A stretch of DNA of 64,000 nucleotides from Mucilaginibacter roseus. Lineage in GTDB: Bacteria > Bacteroidota > Bacteroidia > Sphingobacteriales > Sphingobacteriaceae. The DNA lies in contig NZ_JAJPWV010000001.1 in assembly GCF_021215455.1 (NCBI RefSeq), positions 682,001 to 746,000 of the forward strand, in the 5' to 3' direction. Made by a program: the position numbers and the translations under genes. Under the pieces are notes generated by a model that saw only the letters and a list, made by a program, of their open reading frames with translations, did not search any database and was not told the DNA's origin. Each line of letters begins with the position of its first letter. The first letter of the stretch is position 1. Below are positions 28,810-38,519 of the stretch, in pieces.

Positions 28810-30903
28810 TTGACAAAAACAATATTCATCGCATCGGCCGAGCCTTACAGTGGTAAATCCGTTGTTACGCTTGGTATAGTTGATATGCTGCTGGGCAAGG
28901 CTCAAAGGATCGGCTATTTTAAACCGATAATCAATACCGACCCGGCAGAGTTTAAAGATGTGCATATTCAAACCATCCTGTCGCATTTTCAACTGCCTTT
29001 GGCTTTTGAAGACACGTATGCCTTTACCCGTGCCGAAGCCCTACAGCTTTTGAACGAGCAAAGCCAGGGCGAGATGATTGATACCATCATCAGCCGATTT
29101 AAAAAGATAGAAGAGAATTACGATTTTACGGTAATTGAGGGCGGGGATTTTACCGGCCAGGGCACTGCCTTTGATTTTGAGAGCAACCTGCTGATAGCCC
29201 GTAACCTGAACGCACCGGTGGTGTTAGTGGTATCAGGTGACGGGAAGTCAATATCAGAAACCATACAGGATGGCTTGAACCTGTTCCATGCTTATCAATC
29301 GCGCGAAATACAGGTACTCGCGCTGGTTGCGAATAAGGTACATGCCGATCAGGCCAATGATGTACGCAAGCTGTTGGCTTCGCAATTACCTAAAGGAGTA
29401 ATAAGCGCCGTTATATCTGCCGATAAGGCATTACAGAATCCAACCGTAAGTGATATTTTCGGTCATCTGGATGGACGCTTGCTTTTTGGCGGCGAGCACC
29501 TTTCTAACCAGGTAGATAACTTTGTTACCGGGGCAATGCAGGTGCCCAACTTCCTGAGCTTTTTAAAGGAAAATGTGTTGATAGTAACCCCTGGTGATAG
29601 GGGCGATATCATCATCAGTTCGTTACAGGCAAATCTGTCGTCAAGCTATCCAAGGGTCGCCGGCATTGTGCTAACCGCAGGAGTTGTTCCCGAGGAGCCG
29701 GTTATGCGCTTGATAGAAGGCCTGCAAAACGTAGTGCCAATCATCGCCGTTAACGGTGGTACGTTTGAAACCACAAACAAAATAGCGGCGGTGAAAGCCC
29801 GTATTACGCCCGATAATTCCAAAAAAATTCAACTGGCTATTGATACCTTTAACCGTTGCGTTGATACCGGCGCGCTGGATGAAAAGATGGTTACCTACCA
29901 CTCTGACGCCATGACGCCGCACATGTTCCAGTACCAGCTGAGCAAATGGGCCAAAAAGGAAATCAAGAACATTGTATTGCCTGAGGGTAATGATGACCGT
30001 ATAATCTTAGCCGCCGGTCGTTTGATCGCGCAGCAATTGGTTAAGCTGACCTTACTCGGGAATCCAACGGAGATCGCGGCTTCCATCAAGCGCTTGGGTA
30101 TCGATCTGGATATTAATGATATCACTATCATCGACCCGGCAAACTCAGGCCACTATGAGGATTACGTAGAAACACTTTACGAACTGCGTAAAAGCAAAAA
30201 CCTCACGATGGAAATGGCGCGCGATTTAATGACCGACGTGTCATATTTCGGTACTATGATGGTGTATAAAGGGCATGCTGATGGCATGGTATCGGGTGCG
30301 GTACACACTACGCAGCACACCATTCGCCCTGCATTGCAGTTCATTAAAACCAAGCCGGGTATATCAACCGTGTCGTCCATCTTCTTTATGTGTTTAGAGG
30401 ACAGAGTGTCGGTATTTGGTGATTGTGCGGTTAATCCTAACCCAACGGCAGAGGAGCTGGCGCAGATTGCCATTTCATCAGCCGATAACAGTATGCGTTT
30501 CGGCATTGAACCGCGTATCGCCATGCTCTCGTATTCATCAGGTACATCAGGTGCCGGTGAGGATGTGGAGAAGGTTCGTCGTGCTACAGAGCTGGTAAGG
30601 CAACAGCGTCCGGATTTGAAGGTAGAGGGCCCAATTCAATACGATGCCGCGGTCGACCCGGTTGTAGGGCAGCAAAAACTTCCGGGTTCAGAGGTAGCCG
30701 GGCAAGCCAGCGTGTTGATATTTCCGGATTTGAATACGGGTAATAATACCTATAAAGCGGTTCAACGCGAAACGGGCGCTTTAGCTATCGGCCCTATGTT
30801 ACAAGGCCTGAACAAACCGGTGAATGATTTGAGCCGTGGCTGTACAGTCGACGACGTTTTTAATACGGTTATCATCACGGCCATACAAAGCCAAAACGCA
30901 TAA
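28810..30903 (+). CDS. pta: Phosphate acetyltransferase (long form)
   Basis: Interconverts acetyl-CoA plus phosphate and acetyl phosphate plus CoA. The 697 residues match the long Pta form: an N-terminal BioD-like P-loop domain (SAEPYSGKS, about 9-17), a DRTGG-like middle domain (about 220-340) and the C-terminal PTA_PTB catalytic domain (from about 370). The start is TTG at 28810 (MTKTIFIASAEPYS); no closer ATG fits the conserved N-terminus. ackA follows after 24 bp, so the two form the acetate-production operon. The acetate transporter homologue at 50041 may work with it. Confidence 0.94.
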   Translation: MTKTIFIASAEPYSGKSVVTLGIVDMLLGKAQRIGYFKPIINTDPAEFKDVHIQTILSHFQLPLAFEDTYAFTRAEALQLLNEQSQGEMIDTIISRFKKIEENYDFTVIEGGDFTGQGTAFDFESNLLIARNLNAPVVLVVSGDGKSISETIQDGLNLFHAYQSREIQVLALVANKVHADQANDVRKLLASQLPKGVISAVISADKALQNPTVSDIFGHLDGRLLFGGEHLSNQVDNFVTGAMQVPNFLSFLKENVLIVTPGDRGDIIISSLQANLSSSYPRVAGIVLTAGVVPEEPVMRLIEGLQNVVPIIAVNGGTFETTNKIAAVKARITPDNSKKIQLAIDTFNRCVDTGALDEKMVTYHSDAMTPHMFQYQLSKWAKKEIKNIVLPEGNDDRIILAAGRLIAQQLVKLTLLGNPTEIAASIKRLGIDLDINDITIIDPANSGHYEDYVETLYELRKSKNLTMEMARDLMTDVSYFGTMMVYKGHADGMVSGAVHTTQHTIRPALQFIKTKPGISTVSSIFFMCLEDRVSVFGDCAVNPNPTAEELAQIAISSADNSMRFGIEPRIAMLSYSSGTSGAGEDVEKVRRATELVRQQRPDLKVEGPIQYDAAVDPVVGQQKLPGSEVAGQASVLIFPDLNTGNNTYKAVQRETGALAIGPMLQGLNKPVNDLSRGCTVDDVFNTVIITAIQSQNA

Positions 30904-30927
30904 TTTAATCCGATACTCATTTTTTAG

Positions 30928-32127
30928 ATGAACATATTTGTAATTAACTCGGGCAGCAGCTCTATAAAATATCAGTTATTTCACAGTGAATCTGCCGAGC
31001 CGGTATGCAGCGGTTTAGTAGAGCGGATAGGCCTTGGCGATTCCCTGATAAAGCATACAGTTTTTATAAACGGCGAAGAAAAGGTAACCAAACTTGAATT
31101 GGATATACCCGATCATGAGGCAGGTATGTTTGAGGTGGAAAAGCTACTGATACAACCCGGTATTGCCGTGGTGCACAACCCGGATGATATAAACGTGGTG
31201 GGTCACCGTATAGTGCATGGTGGCGAAACGCTAACCCAAACCACTATAATAACTGACGAGGTAAAGGAGAAGATAAAACAGCTATATCCGCTTGCCCCGC
31301 TACATAATCCGGGCCACATTAAAGGTATAGAGGTAGCGCAAAGCATTTTCAAAAAAGCTACACAGGTAGCTGTATTCGATACCGCGTTTCATCAAACCAT
31401 GCCCGAAAAGGCTTACCGCTATGCCATTCCTGAGAATTTTTATAGGGACTACGGTATTCGTGTATATGGCTTTCACGGTATCAGTCATAAATATGTATCG
31501 GGCAGGGCGGTGGAATACCTGCAAAAGCCTGATGCGAAGATTATCACCATACACCTGGGCAACGGTTGCAGTATGGCGGCTGTTAACGCCGGTAAATGTA
31601 TAGATACCAGCATGGGCCTTACACCATTGGATGGTTTAATAATGGGTACACGCAGCGGTAATATTGATGCTTCGGTATTATTATACCTGATAGAGCAACA
31701 AGGATATGACGCTGCCGAACTTACCACCCTTCTAAATAAAAAAAGCGGTATGTACGGCCTCACCGGCTATAGTGATATGCGCGATATTACCGGCATGATG
31801 AAAAATGGCAGTGATGCCGCCGCGCTGGCTTACGAAATGTATGCTTATCGTATACGTAAATTCATAGGTGCCTATAGCGCTGCCATGAACGGACTCGACG
31901 CTATCGTGTTTACCGCAGGCGTGGGTGAAAATGATGCGCTGGTGCGCGAAATGGCCTGCCGTGATATGGATTTTGTGGGCATACACATAAATACAGAAGA
32001 AAACTCGCAGCGCAAACCGGGCCTGCGTGATGTGAGTGCCTCACAATCAAAAGTAAAAGTACTGGTTATACCTACCAATGAAGAGCTGGAAATTGCACAA
32101 CAATGCAAAGCGCTTTTACAGTACTAA
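30928..32127 (+). CDS. ackA: Acetate kinase
   Basis: Converts acetyl phosphate and ADP to acetate and ATP. 399 residues is the usual length. It opens with the family signature INSGSSSIKYQ (6-16), and has HRIVHGGE (about 92-99), the FHGISHKYV stretch (about 178-186), the ATP-site LHLGNG-like IHLGNGCS, and TAGVGEND near the C-terminus (about 330). It is the second gene of pta-ackA, ending in a strong terminator at 32151-32184. Confidence 0.96.
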   Translation: MNIFVINSGSSSIKYQLFHSESAEPVCSGLVERIGLGDSLIKHTVFINGEEKVTKLELDIPDHEAGMFEVEKLLIQPGIAVVHNPDDINVVGHRIVHGGETLTQTTIITDEVKEKIKQLYPLAPLHNPGHIKGIEVAQSIFKKATQVAVFDTAFHQTMPEKAYRYAIPENFYRDYGIRVYGFHGISHKYVSGRAVEYLQKPDAKIITIHLGNGCSMAAVNAGKCIDTSMGLTPLDGLIMGTRSGNIDASVLLYLIEQQGYDAAELTTLLNKKSGMYGLTGYSDMRDITGMMKNGSDAAALAYEMYAYRIRKFIGAYSAAMNGLDAIVFTAGVGENDALVREMACRDMDFVGIHINTEENSQRKPGLRDVSASQSKVKVLVIPTNEELEIAQQCKALLQY

Positions 32128-32150
32128 TAATAATTCTCTGCGGTAAAATG

Positions 32151-32184
32151 AAGCCTGTTGTTCAAAAGCAACAGGCTTTTTTTA
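32151..32184 (+). terminator. Terminator of pta-ackA
   Basis: Arms AAGCCTGTTG (32151-32160) and complement (32169-32178), followed by a T-run. Confidence 0.9.
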
Positions 32185-32263
32185 TCAAAACTTTTACAAC
32201 GTGTTTTAAAAGATATTTCGATATTGCTGATTGATCTTTCTATCCAGCCAATTTTTTTATACT

Positions 32264-34954
32264 ATGAAATTAAAATCCTTTACGCTGTTGCTAAATTGTT
32301 TTTTTACCCTCACCATTTTGTTGATTGCGGGTTATACTAAAGCACAGCCGGGTGCGGCCCAGTTACAGTGCGAACACCTTACGTCTCCGCTCGGTATTGA
32401 TGAAGCTCACCCTCGTTTAAGCTGGCTATTGAGTGATAGTCGCCAGGGTGCTTTGCAAAGTGCATATACCGTTTTGGTGTCAAAAAATCCGGCAGAAGTT
32501 GGTAAAGGTGGTGTATGGAATACCGGTAAAATTACCGCTCAATCAGGCTTGATTACATATAACGGTAAAGCATTAGAGCCGTTTACTCGCTACTATTGGG
32601 CAGTACGGACATGGGATAAAAACGGCAAACCACTTGCGCAAAGTCAAACCGCTTATTTTGAAACCGGAATGATGAACCAGAACAACTGGACCGGTAACTG
32701 GATTAGTGATGGTAAAAGCATAAACGAGTTGAAGGCACCTTACTTTCGCAAGGTTTTTAATGCCGGTAAAAAGGTCCGCTCAGCGCGTGCATACATCGCA
32801 GTAGCGGGTTTGTATGAGTTGTTTATCAACGGAACCAAAATAGGCAACCACCGCCTCGACCCGATGTACACCCGTTTTGACAGGCGAAACCTGTACGTTA
32901 CTTACGACGTTACCGCTCAATTAAAAAACGGCGCCAATGCTATCGGTGTGGTGTTGGGTAACGGTTGGTACAACCATCAATCTATCGCTGTATGGAATTT
33001 TGACCGTGCCCCTTGGCGGCAGCGGCCAACCTTTTGCCTCGATCTACGGATAACCTATGAGGATGGATCAGCCGAAACCATATTTACCGATGAAAGCTGG
33101 AAAACCCACAGCGGGCCAATCGTATTTAACAGCATTTATACGGGCGAGCATTACGACAGTAGAGAAGAAATACCGGGCTGGAATACTGTTAACTTTGATG
33201 ACAGCAAATGGAACGGTTCCGGGCTGCGGGCCGCACCCGCTAAAAAAATAGAAAGTCAGGTGATGGTGCCTATCCGTAATGTAGAGGAATTGTCGGCCAA
33301 ATCACTGGTCAATTTCAATGATACCTGTTACGTGGTTGACCTGGGCCGGAATATTGCCGGTGTTACTCGGGTAAAACTACGTGGCGACAGTGGTACGATA
33401 GTAAAAATAAAGCATGGTGAAAAGCTTTATACCAAAGAGGGAACGCCAAAGGGGCATGTTGATTTGTCGAACATCGATGTTTACTATCGTCCGAGAGATA
33501 AGAATGATCTTTTTCAAACCGATGTGGTGATACTGAATGGCAAGGGCGAAGTTGATTTTATGCCAAGCTTTAATTACAAAGGGTTTCAATATGTGGAGAT
33601 AACCAGCAGCAAACCCATAAATTTCAGCAAGGAAGATATTACCGGCTATTTTATGCATAGCGATGTGGAGGCCGTGGGTAAGCTTAATACATCGAGTGAT
33701 CTGGTAAATAAATTATGGGCAGCTACCAATGCCTCTTACCTGTCCAATTTATTTGGATATCCTACGGATTGTCCTCAGCGGGAAAAAAATGGCTGGACCG
33801 GCGATGGACATTTCGCCGTCGAAACCGGCTTGTTCAATTTTGACGGGATCACTGTGTACGAAAAATGGCTCGGCGATCATCGTGACGAGCAGCAGCCCAA
33901 CGGCGTATTGCCGGATATTATACCAACCGGCGGTTGGGGTTATGGCACTGCCAACGGCACGGACTGGACGAGTACCATCGCTATTATTCCGTGGAACTTG
34001 TATCTGTTTTATGGTGATAAAAAGCCATTGGCCGATAACTATAACAATATTAAAGCTTATGTAAATTACGTGAGTAAGATAAGCCCAAACAACCTTACAA
34101 CTTTTGGCCGTGGCGATTGGGTGCCGGTGAAATCATCATCGTCGTTGGAGTACACATCGTCCGTTTATTTTTATGTAGACGCCACAATACTATCAAAAGC
34201 CGCGGCCCTGCTGGGCAAAACCCAGGATCAGCAGTTTTACTCGGCCATGGCTGCAAAGATCAGGAAGGCCATAAACGATAAATATTTCGATAAAGCGAAG
34301 TGCATTTACGGTAGCGGAGTGCAAACCGAGTTGAGCATGGCGCTGCAATGGAAAGTCGTACCTGAAGAATACCGGCTAAAACTCGCTGAAAACCTTGCCA
34401 AAAGAGTTGCGCAGGATAATATGCATATTGATGTTGGTGTGTTAGGAGCCAAAGCCGTATTAAATGCCTTAAGCGATAACGGACAGGGCGAGGTGGCTTA
34501 CAAATTAGCATCACAGGATACTTATCCATCCTGGGGATGGTGGATTGTTAACGGCGCGACCACCTTGTATGAAAACTGGGATATTAACGCACCGCGCGAT
34601 ATTTCATTAAACCACATGATGTTTGGCGAGATCGGCGGCTGGTTCTTCAAAGGATTAGGCGGCATTAAACCGGACGAAAATAAGCCTGGCTTTAAAAATG
34701 TATTGCTCAAGCCCAATTTTGTACAAGGGTTAAACTTTTTTACATCAAGCCACAAAGGGCCTTATGGCAATATCGTTTCGGCGTGGAAACGGGAGCAGGG
34801 TAAGATTATTTACGATGTAACCGTTCCGGCAAATTCTACAGCTGATATTACTTTTCCCAATCCTTCGTCAAAAGTGATACTTAACGGAAAGCCTGTTAAT
34901 ACGCAAAAAACCTATCATGTTTCCGCAGGATCTTATCGTTTTGCGGTGCAGTAA
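32264..34954 (+). CDS. Alpha-L-rhamnosidase, GH78
   Basis: Secreted glycoside hydrolase of 896 residues. A signal peptide (about 1-27, hydrophobic core LLLNCFFTLTILLIAG, ending TKAQ) indicates export across the inner membrane. Domain order: Bac_rhamnosid-type beta domains with NGTKIGNHRLDP and NAIGVVLGNGWYN, then the (alpha/alpha)6 catalytic barrel with the motif DCPQREKNGWTGD (about 502-514), where the Glu of REK is a likely acid/base residue, then a C-terminal beta domain. The start was placed at ATG 32264, since the longer frame from TTG 32231 prefixes the signal peptide. There is no SusC/SusD pair next to it, so it stands alone. Confidence 0.9.
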   Translation: MKLKSFTLLLNCFFTLTILLIAGYTKAQPGAAQLQCEHLTSPLGIDEAHPRLSWLLSDSRQGALQSAYTVLVSKNPAEVGKGGVWNTGKITAQSGLITYNGKALEPFTRYYWAVRTWDKNGKPLAQSQTAYFETGMMNQNNWTGNWISDGKSINELKAPYFRKVFNAGKKVRSARAYIAVAGLYELFINGTKIGNHRLDPMYTRFDRRNLYVTYDVTAQLKNGANAIGVVLGNGWYNHQSIAVWNFDRAPWRQRPTFCLDLRITYEDGSAETIFTDESWKTHSGPIVFNSIYTGEHYDSREEIPGWNTVNFDDSKWNGSGLRAAPAKKIESQVMVPIRNVEELSAKSLVNFNDTCYVVDLGRNIAGVTRVKLRGDSGTIVKIKHGEKLYTKEGTPKGHVDLSNIDVYYRPRDKNDLFQTDVVILNGKGEVDFMPSFNYKGFQYVEITSSKPINFSKEDITGYFMHSDVEAVGKLNTSSDLVNKLWAATNASYLSNLFGYPTDCPQREKNGWTGDGHFAVETGLFNFDGITVYEKWLGDHRDEQQPNGVLPDIIPTGGWGYGTANGTDWTSTIAIIPWNLYLFYGDKKPLADNYNNIKAYVNYVSKISPNNLTTFGRGDWVPVKSSSSLEYTSSVYFYVDATILSKAAALLGKTQDQQFYSAMAAKIRKAINDKYFDKAKCIYGSGVQTELSMALQWKVVPEEYRLKLAENLAKRVAQDNMHIDVGVLGAKAVLNALSDNGQGEVAYKLASQDTYPSWGWWIVNGATTLYENWDINAPRDISLNHMMFGEIGGWFFKGLGGIKPDENKPGFKNVLLKPNFVQGLNFFTSSHKGPYGNIVSAWKREQGKIIYDVTVPANSTADITFPNPSSKVILNGKPVNTQKTYHVSAGSYRFAVQ

Positions 34955-35041
34955 TTAAACAAAGTTTATTTATCTTAAACTTAATATATCGTTAAAACAC
35001 ATAAAGCCTTAGCGATTTAACTTCGCTTTTTTATAACAATT

Positions 35042-37525
35042 ATGGCTGATTCGCGCAGGGAGTTTATCAAGAAGGCAACAATGCTTGCCGGTAGTACCGG
35101 ATTGTTTAGTGTGTTGCCGGAGTCGATACAAAAGGCTTTGGCAATTGATGCCGATAAAGGCACTACGTACCTTGATGCGGAGCATGTCGTATTCCTGATG
35201 CAGGAGAATCGATCTTTTGACCATTGCTATGGCACCCTGCAAGGTGTACGTGGCTTTGATGATCCGCGGGCGATGCGCCTACCAAATAACAATAAGGTTT
35301 GGCTACAAAGCAATAAAGCGGGCGAGACCTATATACCCTTCCATCTTGATATAAAAAATTCAAGGGCTACCTGGATGCAATCATTGCCTCATTCATGGGA
35401 AAACCAGGTTGACGCGCACAACAATGGTAAAATGGACGGCTGGCTGGAAAGCAAAAAGTCAGGTAATAAGGAATATGCCCACATGCCGCTTACATTGGGC
35501 TATTATGATCGAAAGGACATACCGTTTTACTATGCCTTTGCTGACGCATTTACCGTATGCGATCAGCATTTTTGCTCATCGTTAACCGGTACAAGTTCAA
35601 ACCGATCGTACTTTTGGGCGGGAACCATCCGCGAAGAGCAGCACGCCAATTCTCCAGCTCTTGTTTATAATGATCAGTTAAATTACCGCGACCTTATCGC
35701 TAAAACCTTTCCGGAGCGGTTGGAAGAAGCAGGTATCTCATGGAAAGTTTATCAGAATGAATTAAGCCTGGATGTTGGGTTTACCGGCGAGGAAGACGAC
35801 TGGCTGAGCAATTTTACAGATAACAATCTTGAGTTTTATAAAAATTACAACGTACGCCTGCACAAGGCTCATCGCGACTATCTGGCTAAGGCTGAAGCAA
35901 AATTACGGCAGGAAATAGCTGACCTTAAGGCGAAAGCCCAAACTGATGAGTTGAGCAATAAACTTAGCCAAAAGCAAAAACAACTGGACAAGGTAAAAGC
36001 TGAACGGGCCGAATGGACGCAGGAACGTTTTGATAAGTTAAGCGATCATGAAAAGAGTATCCACCAAAAGGCTTTTGTAACTAACGTTAATGATGCTGAT
36101 TACCATAAGTTGGAAACACTGACCTATGAGGAAAACGGCGAAAAGCGCGAAGTAAAAGTACCTAAAGGCGACATTCTTCACCAATTTAGGCAGGATGTAA
36201 AAAATGGCAAGCTGCCAACTGTTTCGTGGTTAGCCGCTCCATCGAATTTTTCCGACCATCCTTCATCACCCTGGTATGGCGCCTGGTATGTATCAGAAGT
36301 ACTGGATATTTTAACGCATAACCCCGAAGTTTGGAAGAAAACGATTTTTATACTCACTTACGATGAAAATGATGGTTACTTTGACCACGTAGCGCCGTTT
36401 GTACCGCCGCATTCGGCAAAGCCCGAAACCGGTAAATGTTCAGAGGGCTTAGATACCGCTGTTGAGCATGTAACTACTGCAGAGCAGGCTGAAAAGGGAA
36501 TACCGGAGCAATACCGGCGTGAAAGCCCTATAGGTTTAGGCTTTAGGGTTCCGCTGGTGATAGCATCACCCTGGAGCCGTGGGGGATGGGTTAACTCCCA
36601 GGTGTTTGATCACACCTCATGCCTGCAATTCCTGGAAACCTTTCTAAGCGGAAAGGCAGGTAAGCAAATCAAGGAAACAAATATCACTGATTGGCGCAGA
36701 ACTATCTGCGGCGACCTTACATCGGTGTTTAGGCCTTACAACAGCGAAAAGATCAACTATCCTGCATCGCTAAACCGCGATGAAACCGTAAAAGAGATTT
36801 ATAATGCTAAGTTTAAGCAAGCGCCAAATAACTTCAAGGCTTTAAATAAAGATGAAATAGCAGCGGTGAATAACACACCGGCAACAATCCCAGCGTTTCC
36901 TAAACAGGAAAAAGGTACCCGCCGTTCATGCGCTTTGCCTTATCAACTCTATGCTGATGGTCACCTAAACAATAATAAAGACGCTATAAACATTAAGATG
37001 AAGGCTGGTGACAAGGCAGGCGCGCCATTCAATGTTTACGCCCGTGGGCAATTTCAGCATGAAGGGAAATCTGCGGAACAAATGCCTACTTGGGCATTTG
37101 CTTTAAAAGCAGGGGACGAAATAGATTATTCATGGCCGGTTAAAGCGTTTCAGGATGGCCATTATCATCTCGATTTACAAGGCCCTAACGGTTTTTACCG
37201 GAACTTTACCGGTAATAAAAACGACCCGGATTTACAGGTGGAAACAATTTATCAACCTGATGGCAACCTGAAAGTGTTATTAAGTAATACAAGTAAATCG
37301 GATATTTATATGGTTATAATGTCTGATGTTTCTTATAAACAACGCAGTAAAAATGTAAAAGTAAAACCAGGCGAAAAGGTAGCACAGGTTATCGATCTAA
37401 AAAGCAGCTATTCCTGGTACGATGTTGAACTGAAAGTACAAGGCCATAATGATTTTTTGAGACGATACGCAGGCCGGGTCGAAACAGGAAAACATGGATT
37501 TACAGATCCGCTTATAGGCGCCTGA
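35042..37525 (+). CDS. Phosphocholine-specific phospholipase C, Tat-exported
   Basis: Extracytoplasmic phospholipase C of 827 residues. A Tat signal is visible (SRREFIKKATMLAGS, twin Arg at 4-6). The phosphoesterase domain has MQENRSFDH (about 52-60), LTYDENDGYFDHVAPF (about 438-453) and RVPLVIASPWSRGGWV (about 501-516). Two C-terminal beta domains of the DUF756 type follow (about 640-730 and 740-820). A lysine/glutamate-rich coiled-coil insertion lies at about 280-330. The enzyme releases phosphocholine from phosphatidylcholine or sphingomyelin. Ends in a terminator at 37533-37562. Confidence 0.92.
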   Translation: MADSRREFIKKATMLAGSTGLFSVLPESIQKALAIDADKGTTYLDAEHVVFLMQENRSFDHCYGTLQGVRGFDDPRAMRLPNNNKVWLQSNKAGETYIPFHLDIKNSRATWMQSLPHSWENQVDAHNNGKMDGWLESKKSGNKEYAHMPLTLGYYDRKDIPFYYAFADAFTVCDQHFCSSLTGTSSNRSYFWAGTIREEQHANSPALVYNDQLNYRDLIAKTFPERLEEAGISWKVYQNELSLDVGFTGEEDDWLSNFTDNNLEFYKNYNVRLHKAHRDYLAKAEAKLRQEIADLKAKAQTDELSNKLSQKQKQLDKVKAERAEWTQERFDKLSDHEKSIHQKAFVTNVNDADYHKLETLTYEENGEKREVKVPKGDILHQFRQDVKNGKLPTVSWLAAPSNFSDHPSSPWYGAWYVSEVLDILTHNPEVWKKTIFILTYDENDGYFDHVAPFVPPHSAKPETGKCSEGLDTAVEHVTTAEQAEKGIPEQYRRESPIGLGFRVPLVIASPWSRGGWVNSQVFDHTSCLQFLETFLSGKAGKQIKETNITDWRRTICGDLTSVFRPYNSEKINYPASLNRDETVKEIYNAKFKQAPNNFKALNKDEIAAVNNTPATIPAFPKQEKGTRRSCALPYQLYADGHLNNNKDAINIKMKAGDKAGAPFNVYARGQFQHEGKSAEQMPTWAFALKAGDEIDYSWPVKAFQDGHYHLDLQGPNGFYRNFTGNKNDPDLQVETIYQPDGNLKVLLSNTSKSDIYMVIMSDVSYKQRSKNVKVKPGEKVAQVIDLKSSYSWYDVELKVQGHNDFLRRYAGRVETGKHGFTDPLIGA

Positions 37526-37532
37526 TAAGAAA

Positions 37533-37564
37533 AGCCCGTATTATTCAAACACGGGCTCTCTTTT
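37533..37564 (+). terminator. Terminator of the phospholipase gene
   Basis: Arms AGCCCGT (37533-37539) and ACGGGCT (37551-37557), followed by CTCTTTTT. Confidence 0.75.
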
Positions 37565-37576
37565 TCACGGGAGTGC

Positions 37577-38116
37577 TTAAAATTTTTTCACCAGATTTTT
37601 AAGCTTTAAATGCTTTAAAATGCTGCGTATTTTTCGTTCGTTGCGGCTTCCGGCATCCAAGGCGTCAAACGCGAAGCCTGCGGCTGTAGCATAAACAGCA
37701 TGATGCAAGGCATCAATAGCAACTGATTTTGGTTCCTCCTCTGTTACCGGTGGGGCGGCATCGTATTTAGGCAGCATAACTAAAGCAGCACCCCAAACCG
37801 CCGCAAAATGCACGGCAGTAGCAGGTAGCCCTTTCAATCCGGTTAATGATATTAAACCTCTTGCAATACCCCACGCGGTACCGTATGCCCAGTGTATTTG
37901 CTGCGACACTTTTTCCTTTTGCTCTTCGCTTACCGGTGTAACGTCCGCAGTCTCCTCAACCACTTTTACCGGGGCATCGCTCGGCTCGCGTTTTGTAATT
38001 TTCATCTCAATCATTTGTGAGAGGGTAATGGCGGCGGTACCGGCTAACCCGGCCAGTATGCCTTTACCGATTGCACTGCCTAATTCGCCAAGTATGTTGT
38101 TCTGATGAATTTTCAT
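37577..38116 (-). CDS. Small glycine-zipper membrane protein, YagU/DUF1440-like
   Basis: Protein of 179 residues, not securely recognised. An N-terminal glycine-rich helix (ELGSAIGKGILAGLAGTAAI, about 11-30), an acidic/proline linker (about 43-68), and two hydrophobic segments (ARGLISLTGLKGLPATAVHFAAVWGAALVML, about 85-115; a Ala-rich helix near 140-158) suggest a membrane protein. The pattern recalls YagU/DUF1440 proteins, with low certainty. A basic C-terminus (KHLKLKNLVKKF) follows. It is convergent with the phospholipase C gene and its partner genes are unknown. Confidence 0.6.
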   Translation of the reverse strand: MKIHQNNILGELGSAIGKGILAGLAGTAAITLSQMIEMKITKREPSDAPVKVVEETADVTPVSEEQKEKVSQQIHWAYGTAWGIARGLISLTGLKGLPATAVHFAAVWGAALVMLPKYDAAPPVTEEEPKSVAIDALHHAVYATAAGFAFDALDAGSRNERKIRSILKHLKLKNLVKKF

Positions 38117-38516
38117 AACGGTTTCGTTTATATAGATGTACTCCTATAAACAGTGAATTTTAATTAATGATTTATTTATTTTCAAGCAGTTTACAACTAA
38201 AGTGGTGTTTGAGGGAAATAACTGGGATGAGATACTAACCCTTAATGATATGCGTTTTCATGTAGACGTTATCGTGTTAAGCTACAAAATAGCGAAAAGT
38301 TCTTTCGTTCTAAGTAAATGATGTAACTAAATTGTTATGTCAATCAGGGGTAAAAAACACACGTTTAAACATTCAATCAGGTGTTTTATAACTACTTTTG
38401 TAGTGTTAAAAATATTAAAGCCGGTTAATGGCCGGCTTTTAAAGATACTTCTTTTGGTTAGAGGTGATTGTTTTAGAGTGATTGGTTCAGGCCGGGTTTT
38501 CCCGGCCTGAGTTTTT
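38117..38516. other. 400-bp gap without a protein gene; holds a candidate small RNA
   Basis: No convincing coding frame: a 65-codon minus-strand frame (38327-38524) has no family and runs across the terminator. Up to 38390 nothing recognisable is present. From 38393 a -7 box, two GC hairpins and a T-run follow, described separately. Confidence 0.6.
38393..38400 (+). promoter_or_regulatory. -7 box of a candidate small RNA
   Basis: TACTTTTG matches TAnnTTTG. No clear -33 TTG at the preferred distance. There is no protein start in the following 115 bases. Confidence 0.4.
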
Positions 38517-38519
38517 TTA
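38405..38519 (+). ncRNA. Candidate small RNA of about 115 nt
   Basis: A -7 box (38393-38400) is followed by hairpin 1 (AAAGCCGG near 38417 pairing with CCGGCTTT near 38434) and a terminal hairpin with perfect 10-bp arms (TCAGGCCGGG, 38487-38496, and its complement, 38501-38510) plus a T-run (38512-38518). This looks like an independent transcript with its own terminator. No protein gene on the plus strand precedes it. No match to known families (6S, SRP, tmRNA, tRNA) was seen. Confidence 0.45.
38487..38518 (+). terminator. Terminator of the candidate small RNA
   Basis: Perfect 10-bp arms, TTTT loop and a T-run on the plus strand. The minus-strand OsmC gene ends at 38517, just after it. Confidence 0.8.

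Noticed and set aside
32264..34954. Polysaccharide utilisation locus around the rhamnosidase
   Set aside because: No SusC/SusD pair or sugar sensor is next to it.
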